A stretch of DNA of 64,000 nucleotides from the NCBI RefSeq assembly GCF_052119705.1, contig NZ_JBGQOP010000013.1, forward strand, positions 1 to 64,000. The letters run 5' to 3'. Shown one piece after another: positions 53,118 through 60,805 of this stretch. The stretch comes from Oceanimonas sp052119705. GTDB taxonomy: Bacteria > Pseudomonadota > Gammaproteobacteria > Enterobacterales > Aeromonadaceae. The position numbers and the translations under genes were made by a program. Numbering within the stretch: position 1 is the first letter of the stretch; each line of letters opens with the position of its first letter. The notes beneath the pieces are model-generated. The model did no database searches and was not told the origin of the DNA. It saw only the letters and a list, made by a program, of their open reading frames with translations.

Positions 53118-54123
53118 CTGCTGCGGCCACCTCAGCCATGTCCACTTGACTCATGTCTTCCACTTGGGCATTGGCCGGTGGATGAAAAGCCAAGTGGCGA
53201 CCTTCGCTATTCAGGGGTCGCCAACGCAGTGGCGTGGCCGAACGGCGTAGTGGAAAAAAGCCTACCGTTGGTACATCTAATGCGGCGGCTATGTGCAGCG
53301 GGCCTGTGCTGCCCGCAATAAACAGACTGCCACAGGCGATGAGTCGGCAAAAATCTGGTAAGGGTAAGTCGTGAGCCAGCACTACTCCCTTATTAATGGC
53401 GCCTTGGCCAACTAAATCTACCACCTGTTGCGCCAAGGCTTGCTCGCCAGGGCCGGCGGTCAACACGGCCTGCAGTTGCGGATAAGCGGCTTGTAGACGA
53501 CGCGTTAAATCCGCGTATTGGGATATGGATACGTTATTAGCCGAACCGCCACTGCCGGCATGCACCAAGAGCCAAGGCTTATCAGCCGCTATGCCGAGTT
53601 GTCGGGCTTGTTCGGCCTTGAAAGCCGCTAATTCGGCGGCATCAAAGTTCAGATAAGGCGCTTGAGGCTCTACAATATTGAGCTGATTATGCTGTAAAAA
53701 CGCGCGCACTAAATCTAAGTTATATTCGTACTCGGGCTTGGCGGATTGCGAGCGGCGCTGTTTAACCCTGTGGTTATAAAGCAATTGCGCCAGCTTAGTA
53801 GCCGGCGCCCAACGCTGTTTAATACCGGCTTGCCACATTAGCTTGGCGTTGCGAAAATTCGAAAATAAGCAGATAACAGCGTCGAAATGATGTGTTTTAA
53901 GCTGACTTAATAGGATGTGTTGCTCAGCAGCTGCCGCCTCTTTTCCCGAGTCGATAATCACGTCGTCAATACTGGGGCACAGCTCAGCGAGTTGGCGAGT
54001 ATAAGCGGGGACCAAAGCGGTAACGTGGCAGCCAGTCGATGCTTTTAACATGGCAAACGCCGGCCAAGCTAGCATAAAATCGCCGATTTTATCATTACGC
54101 ACTACTAAGACTCGTTTTATCAC
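53086..54123 (-). CDS. Family-9 glycosyltransferase (heptosyltransferase-like)
   Basis: A 345-residue GT9 protein. KRVLVVRNDKIGDFMLAWPAFAMLK is the N-terminal Rossmann motif; LVHAGSGGSANNVS and FIAGSTGPLHIAAALDVPTVGFFP are the donor-site motifs with the STGPLH form. It probably adds a further heptose to the core. Composition matches the host genes, unlike the two AT-rich GT9 genes of the cluster. It is divergent from coaD and overlaps waaE tail to tail. Confidence 0.86.
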   Translation of the reverse strand: MIKRVLVVRNDKIGDFMLAWPAFAMLKASTGCHVTALVPAYTRQLAELCPSIDDVIIDSGKEAAAAEQHILLSQLKTHHFDAVICLFSNFRNAKLMWQAGIKQRWAPATKLAQLLYNHRVKQRRSQSAKPEYEYNLDLVRAFLQHNQLNIVEPQAPYLNFDAAELAAFKAEQARQLGIAADKPWLLVHAGSGGSANNVSISQYADLTRRLQAAYPQLQAVLTAGPGEQALAQQVVDLVGQGAINKGVVLAHDLPLPDFCRLIACGSLFIAGSTGPLHIAAALDVPTVGFFPLRRSATPLRWRPLNSEGRHLAFHPPANAQVEDMSQVDMAEVAAAVTPWAVEFVS

Positions 54124-54198
54124 TTGGCTCTCCCACAGGCTATTATGCGGTACTATTCTACCTTAATCTTTGTTGTGGCGTAATTATAAGGACCCCCT

Positions 54199-54681
54199 AT
54201 GAGCACCCGAGTTATTTACCCTGGCACCTTCGATCCCATCACTAATGGGCACTTAGATTTAATTGAGCGCGCCTCACAGCTGTTTGGTGAGGTTATTGTC
54301 GGTGTGGCGTTTAGTCCCAGCAAACGACCCTTATTCGATTTAGCAGAAAGAGTGAGCTTAATTCAAACTGTGACTCAAGCATTGCCTAATGTGACTGTGG
54401 TGGGCTTTTCTGGTCTGTTGATCGACCTCGCCAAAGACCATAATGCCAAGGTGCTGGTGCGCGGCTTACGCGCCGTGTCCGACTTTGAATATGAGTTTCA
54501 GCTGGCCAATATGAATCGCCGCCTGATGCCTGAATTAGAAAGTGTTTTTTTAACGCCCGCTGAAGAGAATTCCTTTATTTCTTCTTCCTTAGTGAAAGAA
54601 GTCGCCATTCACGGCGGCGACATCAGCCAATTTGTCCCCGCCGCAGTGGCTCAAGCCGTTACTTTGAAGTTAGGCGTCTAG
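54199..54681 (+). CDS. coaD: Phosphopantetheine adenylyltransferase
   Basis: Fourth step of coenzyme A synthesis: 4'-phosphopantetheine plus ATP gives dephospho-CoA. The 160-residue hexameric enzyme has the nucleotidyltransferase motif YPGTFDPITNGHLD, the substrate residues RGLRAVSDFEYEFQLANMNR and the ISSSLVKEVA motif. The length is standard. It ends a core-LPS block and is followed by a 530-base repeat-rich gap. Confidence 0.97.
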   Translation: MSTRVIYPGTFDPITNGHLDLIERASQLFGEVIVGVAFSPSKRPLFDLAERVSLIQTVTQALPNVTVVGFSGLLIDLAKDHNAKVLVRGLRAVSDFEYEFQLANMNRRLMPELESVFLTPAEENSFISSSLVKEVAIHGGDISQFVPAAVAQAVTLKLGV

Positions 54682-54693
54682 CTAAGAAAATAA

Positions 54694-54910
54694 ATCAGAC
54701 CCCAAACCATTTTTTGCAACGGAAGAACACGCAACCTGCGGAAAAATTAAGCTGAGATAAGATCGAAAAGTGCCGTACGTTTTTTGTAGTAGTCGCCACT
54801 TTTCTTAAACAGATAGCTTGGTCTTACCAATTAAATCTCTTTCAGATCTGACCTCTATTTTTCCGTGCTTCTTATACATGAAGAGGCGCGGGTTCCGTTG
54901 CAAATAGATC
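54694..54910. repeat. MITE-like element, copy 2
   Basis: About 217 bases with inverted ends: the left end (reverse) has ATTTTTCCG ... TTCCGTTGCAAA; the right end has ATTTTTCCGTG ... TTCCGTTGCAAA. TTCAGATCTGACC and AAGAGGCGCGG near the right end, and AAGCTGAGATAAGA inside, recur in copy 1 (20517-20716). No open frame lies inside. Confidence 0.6.
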
Positions 54911-55007
54911 TTTAGTCTTTCCTGATTACCCATAATGATCAGCCATATCTAAATGATTTTTAATAAATAAATTCAATAGGTTACAGAGTCTCGCACGCCT
55001 GTTCTCT

Positions 55008-55117
55008 TGTAGGAGCCAATTTATTCGGCTCGGTTTTATGTTTTGGTTTAAATCTACACCTCAGTAACAGCCAGCAAAGCTGGCCAGCCGAATGAATTGG
55101 CTGCTACAAAAGAACAA
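55008..55117. repeat. Convergent pair of REP-like hairpins, copies B and B'
   Basis: Copy B (plus, from 55008): TGTAG, stem GAGCC/GGCTC, then CGGTTTTATG. Copy B' (minus, from 55108): TGTAG, stem CAGCC/GGCTG, followed by a second hairpin GCCAGC/GCTGG instead of the CGGTTTT tail. The two face each other like a bacterial interspersed mosaic element. Confidence 0.75.
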
Positions 55118-55206
55118 ACTGAAACAGGGCGCATAATGGCTGAGGTTCATAAGTAATCAGGTAGTCTGTTTTCGGCTGGGCGCAGGCGCTATGTTTATCT
55201 CTTGTC

Positions 55207-55227
55207 CCTCACACTTCACGGCTTTAG
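55207..55227 (-). repeat. Heptamer array across the mutM stop codon
   Basis: Units CCTCACA, CTTCACG, GCTTTAG in 7-base register; the mutM TGA lies inside CTTCACG. Confidence 0.6.
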
Positions 55228-56040
55228 TCTCGGCTGACAACGCGGGCAAAATACCGTGCTGCGTCCGCCCATGCGCACTTCTTTTAATAGTCCACCACAG
55301 GCAGAGCAAGGCTGTTCGGCACGACCATATACCTGCAGCTCTTGCACGAAATAGCCGGGCTTGCCGTCACTGCCGGTAAAATCTTTCAGCGTGGTGCCAC
55401 CCTGCTTAATGGCGCGCGCTAATACCAGTTTGATCTCTGTGGTGAGTGCCGCATATTGCGGCTGCGTCACTTCATTAGCAGGCTGTTCGGGGTTAATGCC
55501 GGCGCTAAACAAAGACTCATTAGCGTAAATATTGCCCACGCCCACCACCACATGGTTATCCATGATGAATTGTTTTACGGCAATTTTTCGCTTACGACTG
55601 CGCTGATATAAATATTCATCACTAAAATCATCGGTCAGGGGTTCAGGCCCGAGCTTTGCCAGTAGGGCATGCTGCTCTGCCGGATCTCGAGTCCATAACA
55701 CGCAGCCAAAACGGCGCGTGTCGTTAAAGCGCAGCAGCTTGCCATTACCCAATTCAATGTCCACGTGATCGTGTTTGCTAGGCTGCGTGCCGTGGTCGAG
55801 GATGCGCAAGTTTCCCGACATGCCTAAGTGCAAAATAACAGTGCCCCAGTCGGTTTCCAGCAATAAATACTTAGCCCGCCGGCGCACGCTGGTAATGGTT
55901 AACCCCACCATCTCTTGCAGCTCGCTTGGCACAGGCCAACGCAGACTGGGATTGCGCACCACTATGCGCATCACGGTTTCACCCAACATAAAGGGGGTGA
56001 TGCCTTGGCGGCTGACTTCTACTTCGGGCAATTCAGGCAT
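55216..56040 (-). CDS. mutM: Formamidopyrimidine-DNA glycosylase
   Basis: Removes oxidised purines such as 8-oxoguanine and cuts the abasic strand. From ATG 56040 (AAGGAG upstream) the 274-residue product begins MPELPEVEVSRQGI with the catalytic Pro2 and Glu3. HDHVDIELGNG, GVGNIYANESLF (helix-two-turn-helix) and the C-terminal zinc finger CSACGG...FCPRCQ are present. The frame continues 30 codons upstream through the rpmG terminator and is not coding there. Confidence 0.98.
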   Translation of the reverse strand: MPELPEVEVSRQGITPFMLGETVMRIVVRNPSLRWPVPSELQEMVGLTITSVRRRAKYLLLETDWGTVILHLGMSGNLRILDHGTQPSKHDHVDIELGNGKLLRFNDTRRFGCVLWTRDPAEQHALLAKLGPEPLTDDFSDEYLYQRSRKRKIAVKQFIMDNHVVVGVGNIYANESLFSAGINPEQPANEVTQPQYAALTTEIKLVLARAIKQGGTTLKDFTGSDGKPGYFVQELQVYGRAEQPCSACGGLLKEVRMGGRSTVFCPRCQPRLKP

Positions 56041-56087
56041 TGAGGGCTCCTTATCAACACTCGCCAGTATATCCAAGATCACAGGCA

Positions 56088-56113
56088 TAAAAAAACCCAG
56101 CCGAAGCTGGGTT
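56088..56113 (-). terminator. Terminator between rpmG and mutM
   Basis: Stem AACCCAGC/GCTGGGTT with a TTCG tetraloop on the minus strand, followed by seven T. It separates ribosomal-protein transcription from mutM. Confidence 0.92.
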
Positions 56114-56133
56114 CTTTTTAAAGAGAGCAAAAT

Positions 56134-56301
56134 CTATTTGATTTTGCCTTCTTTGTAGATCACATGCTGACGTACAACGGGATCAAATTTCTTGATTTCC
56201 ATTTTTTCAGGCATGTTGCGCTTGTTCTTGGTCGTAGTGTAGAAATGACCAGTACCAGCACTTGAGTTCAGGCGGATCTTCTCGCGAATACCTTTAGCCA
56301 T
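56134..56301 (-). CDS. rpmG: 50S ribosomal protein L33
   Basis: A 55-residue ribosomal protein read directly from the sequence: MAKGIREKIRLNSSAGTGHF at the start, ending HVIYKEGKIK. It lacks the two zinc CxxC pairs, so it is the zinc-independent form, as in E. coli. It lies 11 bases after rpmB on the same strand with an AAGGAG ribosome site, forming the rpmBG operon that ends at the terminator before mutM. Confidence 0.97.
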   Translation of the reverse strand: MAKGIREKIRLNSSAGTGHFYTTTKNKRNMPEKMEIKKFDPVVRQHVIYKEGKIK

Positions 56302-56312
56302 TGGTTAACTCC

Positions 56313-56549
56313 TTAAACTTTTACGCCATTGGCACGCAGGTCAGCTAAGACACTGTCGATACCTTTTTTGTCGATAATACGCATACCTTTAGTGGTAATA
56401 CGCAGTTTTACAAAACGCTTCTCGCTCTCAACCCAAAAGCGATGGCTTTGCAGGTTAGGCAGGAAACGACGCTTGGTCGCGTTGTTGGCGTGCGAGCGGT
56501 TGTTACCAACAGCTGGTCGCTTACCTGTAACTTGGCATACTTTAGACAT
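56313..56549 (-). CDS. rpmB: 50S ribosomal protein L28
   Basis: A 78-residue ribosomal protein, MSKVCQVTGKRPAVGNNRSH, highly conserved and the same length as in E. coli. Basic residues (KRRFLPNLQSHRFW) contact 23S rRNA. It is the first gene of rpmBG. The roughly 135-base gap to radC holds its promoter; a GGAGAAG-type ribosome site precedes the ATG. Confidence 0.98.
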   Translation of the reverse strand: MSKVCQVTGKRPAVGNNRSHANNATKRRFLPNLQSHRFWVESEKRFVKLRITTKGMRIIDKKGIDSVLADLRANGVKV

Positions 56550-56685
56550 GTCAGTCTTCTCCAGATCTTACTAATTTGCTCGAGCAATTAATCACCCCGT
56601 TGGCCGTCTATCGGGGCAAAATAAGGCGGCAATTTATACAGTATACCGAGCCTAAGATCAACAAAAAGGCAAAAAACGCAGCAAT

Positions 56686-57360
56686 TTATAGCCAACCGCG
56701 CTCGGCAAACGAGACAGTTTCGCCGTCTCCCACCACTAAATGATCTAATACACGAATATCCAGCAACCCAAGAGCGGCTTGAATACGTTCAGTAATTAAA
56801 CGATCGGCATGACTGGGCTCGGCGACACCGGACGGATGATTATGCACCAAAATCACCGCCGCGGCACCCCGTTTCAATACCAAAGCGACGATTTCTCGCG
56901 GATAGACAGCTGCCGCGTCCAAAGTACCAAAAAACAGCTCATTAAATTCAATTACTCTGTGCTGGTTATCGAGCAGTAATAGGGCAAATACCTCACGGTT
57001 CTGATCGCGCAATCGCGATTGTAAAAACATGCGGGTCAGCTCGGGATTGGTTAAGGCATTGGCGCGCATGAGCTTTTCATCTAAAAAGCGACGCATTAAT
57101 TCTTGGCTCGCCTGCAACTGCACGTATTTGGCCAAACCCAAACCTGGCTTTTCACAAAAACTTTGTTGATCCGCTAACAGTAATTGTCTGAGCGAGCCAA
57201 ATTGCTCCAGTAACGCTCGAGCCAAACTGACCGCATCCATGCCTTGAGTACCGGTGCGTAAGAATATCGCCAGCAATTCCGCATCCGATAAGCTGTCCGG
57301 CCCGCGACTTAATAATTTTTCTCGCGGTCGCTCCCCCGCAGGCCAATTTTTTATGCTCAT
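56686..57360 (-). CDS. radC: RadC/YicR-family JAMM-domain protein
   Basis: A 224-residue protein of uncertain role; the old link to DNA repair is disputed. The N-terminal helix-hairpin-helix part (REKLLSRGPDSLSDAELLAIFLRTGTQG) is followed by the JAMM metalloprotease-like domain with Glu in FNELFFGTLDAA and HNHPSGVAEPSHAD. Start ATG 57360 follows GGGAGG. It is upstream of rpmBG on the same strand and divergent from coaBC, as in E. coli. Confidence 0.95.
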   Translation of the reverse strand: MSIKNWPAGERPREKLLSRGPDSLSDAELLAIFLRTGTQGMDAVSLARALLEQFGSLRQLLLADQQSFCEKPGLGLAKYVQLQASQELMRRFLDEKLMRANALTNPELTRMFLQSRLRDQNREVFALLLLDNQHRVIEFNELFFGTLDAAAVYPREIVALVLKRGAAAVILVHNHPSGVAEPSHADRLITERIQAALGLLDIRVLDHLVVGDGETVSFAERGWL

Positions 57361-57525
57361 CACCACCTCCCTGTCGTAATGAATCTGCGACTGTACAGCG
57401 GTGTGCGCTTCACTTTATGGTCGCTGTAGCCGATTAACTATTAAGCCTAGCCTAAAGCCTGGCAGACACCGCCAAAGCACATTTTTTATGATAATCTTGC
57501 CGCTCAACAGCAGAGGGAAGCAGTG

Positions 57526-58767
57526 ATGTCATTAACGGGAAAGCGTATTTTAATCGGCGTGACAGGCGGCATAGCGGCCTATAAAAGCGCCGAGCTAGTG
57601 CGTCGTCTTAAAGAGCGCCAAGCAGAAGTGAGAGTGGTGATGACCGACTCCGCCAAAGCCTTTATCACGCCACTTACCCTGCAAGCCGTATCCGGCGAGC
57701 CCGTTTCTGATACTTTGCTCGATCCCGCCGCCGAGGCCGGCATGGGCCATATTGAGTTGGCCAAGTGGGCTGATTTAATCGTCATAGCACCGGCTAGTGC
57801 TAATACGCTGGCCAAACTTACTGCCGGTTTGGCGGATGATTTACTGACTACCTTATGCTTAGCTACACCGGCGCCACTTGCGATAGCTCCGGCCATGAAC
57901 CAGCAGATGTATCGTCATGGCGCGACCCAAGATAACTTACATATATTGGCCGCTCGCCAAGTCATGATTTGGGGCCCAGCTCAAGGAGCCCAAGCCTGTG
58001 GCGATGTGGGCCCGGGCCGTATGTTAGAGCCCATGGAGCTGGTGGCCTTAGTTGAGCGCCACTTTATTGAAACCAAAGTTCAAGCTCAGGTCACGACTCA
58101 CATTAAAGCCCAGCCCTTAGCCGGTCTTAAGTTAATGCTGACCGCAGGCCCCACCCGCGAGGCGCTGGATCCGGTACGCTTTTTATCTAATCACAGCTCA
58201 GGAAAAATGGGGTTCGCATTAGCCGAAGCCGCCGTAGCCTTGGGCGCCGAGGTAACCTTAGTCGCCGGGCCTGTGGCGTTAAGCACGCCGCTGGGTGTGA
58301 CGCGCATTGATGTTGAAAGCGCCAAGCAAATGCAGGCCGCCGTGATGGGCGCTATCGCCCAGCAGCAGATTTTTATCGCCTGCGCCGCCGTGGCCGACTA
58401 CGCACCTAAAGTGGTAGCCGAGCATAAAATTAAAAAGACAGCGGCGGACTCCTTGATCATAGAATTGACCAAAAATCCCGATATAGTTGCAGAAGTGGCC
58501 GCTTTGGCCGATAACCCTTTTACCGTGGGTTTTGCCGCCGAAACCCAAGATATTGAAATCTACGCCCGCGATAAGCTGCAGCGTAAAAAATTAGATATGA
58601 TAGCGGCGAATAACGTGGCGCTGGCCGGACAAGGATTTAACAGTGATGACAATGCGCTCAGCGTATTCTGGTCCAACGGCCATGTTGACCTACCCCTAGC
58701 CAATAAATCCCAATTAGCTCACCATCTTCTTACCCTGATAGCAGAACGATATTATGACACCCATTGA
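57526..58767 (+). CDS. coaBC: Bifunctional phosphopantothenoylcysteine decarboxylase/synthetase
   Basis: Two consecutive steps of coenzyme A synthesis. The 413-residue protein has an N-terminal flavin-dependent CoaC domain (ILIGVTGGIAAYKSAELVRRL, catalytic His in GHIELAKWAD, and the cysteine in QACGDVGPGRM), then the CoaB synthetase (LTAGPTREALDPVRFLSNHSSGKMG, AAVADYAP, KNPDI). ATG 57526 is preferred; GTG 57523 directly precedes it. dut overlaps its end by 14 bases. Confidence 0.97.
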   Translation: MSLTGKRILIGVTGGIAAYKSAELVRRLKERQAEVRVVMTDSAKAFITPLTLQAVSGEPVSDTLLDPAAEAGMGHIELAKWADLIVIAPASANTLAKLTAGLADDLLTTLCLATPAPLAIAPAMNQQMYRHGATQDNLHILAARQVMIWGPAQGAQACGDVGPGRMLEPMELVALVERHFIETKVQAQVTTHIKAQPLAGLKLMLTAGPTREALDPVRFLSNHSSGKMGFALAEAAVALGAEVTLVAGPVALSTPLGVTRIDVESAKQMQAAVMGAIAQQQIFIACAAVADYAPKVVAEHKIKKTAADSLIIELTKNPDIVAEVAALADNPFTVGFAAETQDIEIYARDKLQRKKLDMIAANNVALAGQGFNSDDNALSVFWSNGHVDLPLANKSQLAHHLLTLIAERYYDTH

Positions 58768-59209
58768 ACTGAAAATTATTGATCCTCGAGTCGGCACCGA
58801 CTTCCCCCTGCCCACCTACGCCACCCCAGGTTCTGCAGGCCTAGACTTGCGCGCCTGTTTAGATGCGCCCTTGACGCTGGCACCCGGTGAAACTCAGCTA
58901 TTGCCGACCGGCATGGCTATTCATATTAAAGATCCAGGTTTGTGCGCCACTATCTTGCCACGTTCCGGCTTGGGCCATAAACATGGCATAGTGCTGGGCA
59001 ATTTAGTGGGACTGATTGACTCTGATTATCAAGGTCAGCTAATGGTATCTTGCTGGAATAGAAGTGCTGCCTCCTTCACCATAGAGCCCGGTGAGCGCAT
59101 CGCACAACTGGTTATTTTACCGGTAGTGCAAGCCCAATTTACACTCGTTAGCGAGTTCGACCAAAGCGAACGAGGAGAAGGCGGTTTCGGTTCTTCTGGT
59201 CGCCAATAA
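58754..59209 (+). CDS. dut: Deoxyuridine 5'-triphosphate nucleotidohydrolase
   Basis: Hydrolyses dUTP to dUMP, keeping uracil out of DNA and feeding dTMP synthesis. The 151-residue trimeric enzyme has all five motifs: PGSAGLDLRA, LPRSGLGHKHGI, GNLVGLIDSDYQG, GERIAQLV and the C-terminal arm RGEGGFGSSGR that closes over the active site. It begins within the 3' end of coaBC. Confidence 0.98.
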   Translation: MTPIELKIIDPRVGTDFPLPTYATPGSAGLDLRACLDAPLTLAPGETQLLPTGMAIHIKDPGLCATILPRSGLGHKHGIVLGNLVGLIDSDYQGQLMVSCWNRSAASFTIEPGERIAQLVILPVVQAQFTLVSEFDQSERGEGGFGSSGRQ

Positions 59210-59226
59210 CTAAAGAAGGCGCAGCC

Positions 59227-59832
59227 ATGACTACACCTCAACCTAAAGTAAATCGTCGCGAGCAAATTTTGCAGGCGCTGGCACACATGCTGGAAGCAAG
59301 CCCTGGCCAGCGCATCACTACCGCTAAATTAGCCGCCGAAGTCGGCGTATCTGAGGCGGCCTTATATCGGCACTTTCCCAGCAAGGCGCGAATGTTTGAG
59401 GGCTTAATCGACTTTATCGAAGAAACTCTGTTCTCGCGCATTAATTTGATCTTGCACGATGAAAAAGACAGCGCGTTACGGCTACGCTACATAATGCAAT
59501 TAATATTGGGCTTTTGTGAGCGCAACCCCGGCATTACCCGCTTACTGAATGGCGATGCCCTGCAAGGTGAGCACGAACGTTTACTCGCCCGTATTAACCA
59601 ATTATTTGAACGGCTCGATACCCAGTTCAAACAAGTCATGCGTGAGCGTAAATTATACGAAGGTGAAGGCTTTGGTGAGGAGGATAAAGTATTGTCTAAC
59701 TTACTGCTGTCCTATATTGAAGGCCGCATTAATCAATATGTACGTAGCCAGTTTCGTATTAAGCCCACGCTCTACTTCGAAAAGCACTGGCAACTCTTGC
59801 TGCTGCAATTAACCACCACGGCCAACGCTTAA
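59227..59832 (+). CDS. slmA: Nucleoid occlusion factor SlmA
   Basis: TetR-fold DNA-binding protein that blocks FtsZ assembly over the chromosome. The 201-residue product has the N-terminal helix-turn-helix (ITTAKLAAEVGVSEAALYRHFPSKARMFEGLIDFIEE) and the SlmA-specific core (GFCERNPGITRLLNGDAL, LLSYIEGRINQYVRSQF). The position after dut is the E. coli arrangement. An AAGAAGG-type site precedes the ATG. Confidence 0.97.
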   Translation: MTTPQPKVNRREQILQALAHMLEASPGQRITTAKLAAEVGVSEAALYRHFPSKARMFEGLIDFIEETLFSRINLILHDEKDSALRLRYIMQLILGFCERNPGITRLLNGDALQGEHERLLARINQLFERLDTQFKQVMRERKLYEGEGFGEEDKVLSNLLLSYIEGRINQYVRSQFRIKPTLYFEKHWQLLLLQLTTTANA

Positions 59833-59861
59833 TAACTTAGTTAACCGAACAAGAGACGTTT

Positions 59862-60716
59862 ATGGATACAGATTTGCTTACCCCAGAGATGATTACTCAG
59901 GCTCAAAGTTGGCTACTTAACAATCAAAGTTTGCTCATTGGCTATGGCGTTAATATTGCTGCGGCCATCATTATCCTCACCATTGGCTTTATCGTGGTTC
60001 GGATAATGACCAATGGCATGAATTCATTACTACAAAAGCGCAACATTGATAATACCATTGTTGATTTTGTAACTAGCATGATCAAGTACGCCATGCTGGC
60101 CTTTGTTATTATTGCCGCCTTGGGCAGAGTCGGCGTACAAACCGCCTCTTTTGTGGCTATTATTGGTGCCGCCGGTTTGGCCGTTGGCTTGGCATTACAA
60201 GGTTCTTTATCCAACTTCGCCGCCGGCGTTATGCTGATTGGTTTTCGGTTTTTTAAAGCCGGTGACTATATAGAAGCGGCAGGCACCGCAGGTACTGTGC
60301 GCTCGGTACAAATTTTTACCACTATTTTAATGACCGCCGATAACCGCATGATAGTGGTGCCCAATGCCAAAATCTTAAATGATAAAATCATTAATGTTTC
60401 CAGAGAGCCAACCCGCCGTCTCGACTTAGAAATAGGCGTAGCTTACAGTGCCGATTTAAAGTTAACTAAAGAGGTATTGGAGCGCATTATTAACGAAGAC
60501 CCACGCGTACTGCCAGAGCCCGCACCGCGCATTGCGGTCAGTAACCTAGGCGCGTCTTCGGTCGATATTATTGTGCGCCCTTGGGTAAATGCCACCGATT
60601 ACTGGGCCTTGAAATTCGATTTACTCGAGAAGATTAAAAACGAGTTAGATGCCAACAACATAGGTATCCCCTTCCCACAAATGGATGTGCACCTTATCAA
60701 AGACAAGGTTGCATAG
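59862..60716 (+). CDS. mscS: Small-conductance mechanosensitive channel
   Basis: Inner-membrane channel that opens under membrane tension to release solutes after osmotic downshock. The 284-residue protein has three helices; the pore-lining TM3 is rich in Gly/Ala (IIGAAGLAVGLALQGSLSNFAAGVMLIGFRFF). The beta domain PNAKILNDKIINVSREPTRR and C-terminal alpha/beta domain follow, close to E. coli MscS (286). A terminator lies just after the gene. Confidence 0.95.
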   Translation: MDTDLLTPEMITQAQSWLLNNQSLLIGYGVNIAAAIIILTIGFIVVRIMTNGMNSLLQKRNIDNTIVDFVTSMIKYAMLAFVIIAALGRVGVQTASFVAIIGAAGLAVGLALQGSLSNFAAGVMLIGFRFFKAGDYIEAAGTAGTVRSVQIFTTILMTADNRMIVVPNAKILNDKIINVSREPTRRLDLEIGVAYSADLKLTKEVLERIINEDPRVLPEPAPRIAVSNLGASSVDIIVRPWVNATDYWALKFDLLEKIKNELDANNIGIPFPQMDVHLIKDKVA

Positions 60717-60731
60717 TGTTTTAGTGCTGAG

Positions 60732-60758
60732 ATAAAGCCGCTAAAAGCGGCTTTATTG
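60732..60758. terminator. Terminator after mscS
   Basis: A 10-bp stem ATAAAGCCGC/GCGGCTTTAT with a 5-base loop. Confidence 0.8.
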
Positions 60759-60805
60759 CTGATAATGCCTCTATAAACACTTAATCTTCTTTGCCTAGGT
60801 TCATC

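Larger units (their letters stand above)
54682..55206. other. Repeat-rich gap between coaD and mutM
   Basis: No gene is supported in this gap. Nearly all of it is repeat: a MITE-like element (54694-54910), a convergent pair of REP-like hairpins (55008-55117), and at its right edge a heptamer array. Confidence 0.6.
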
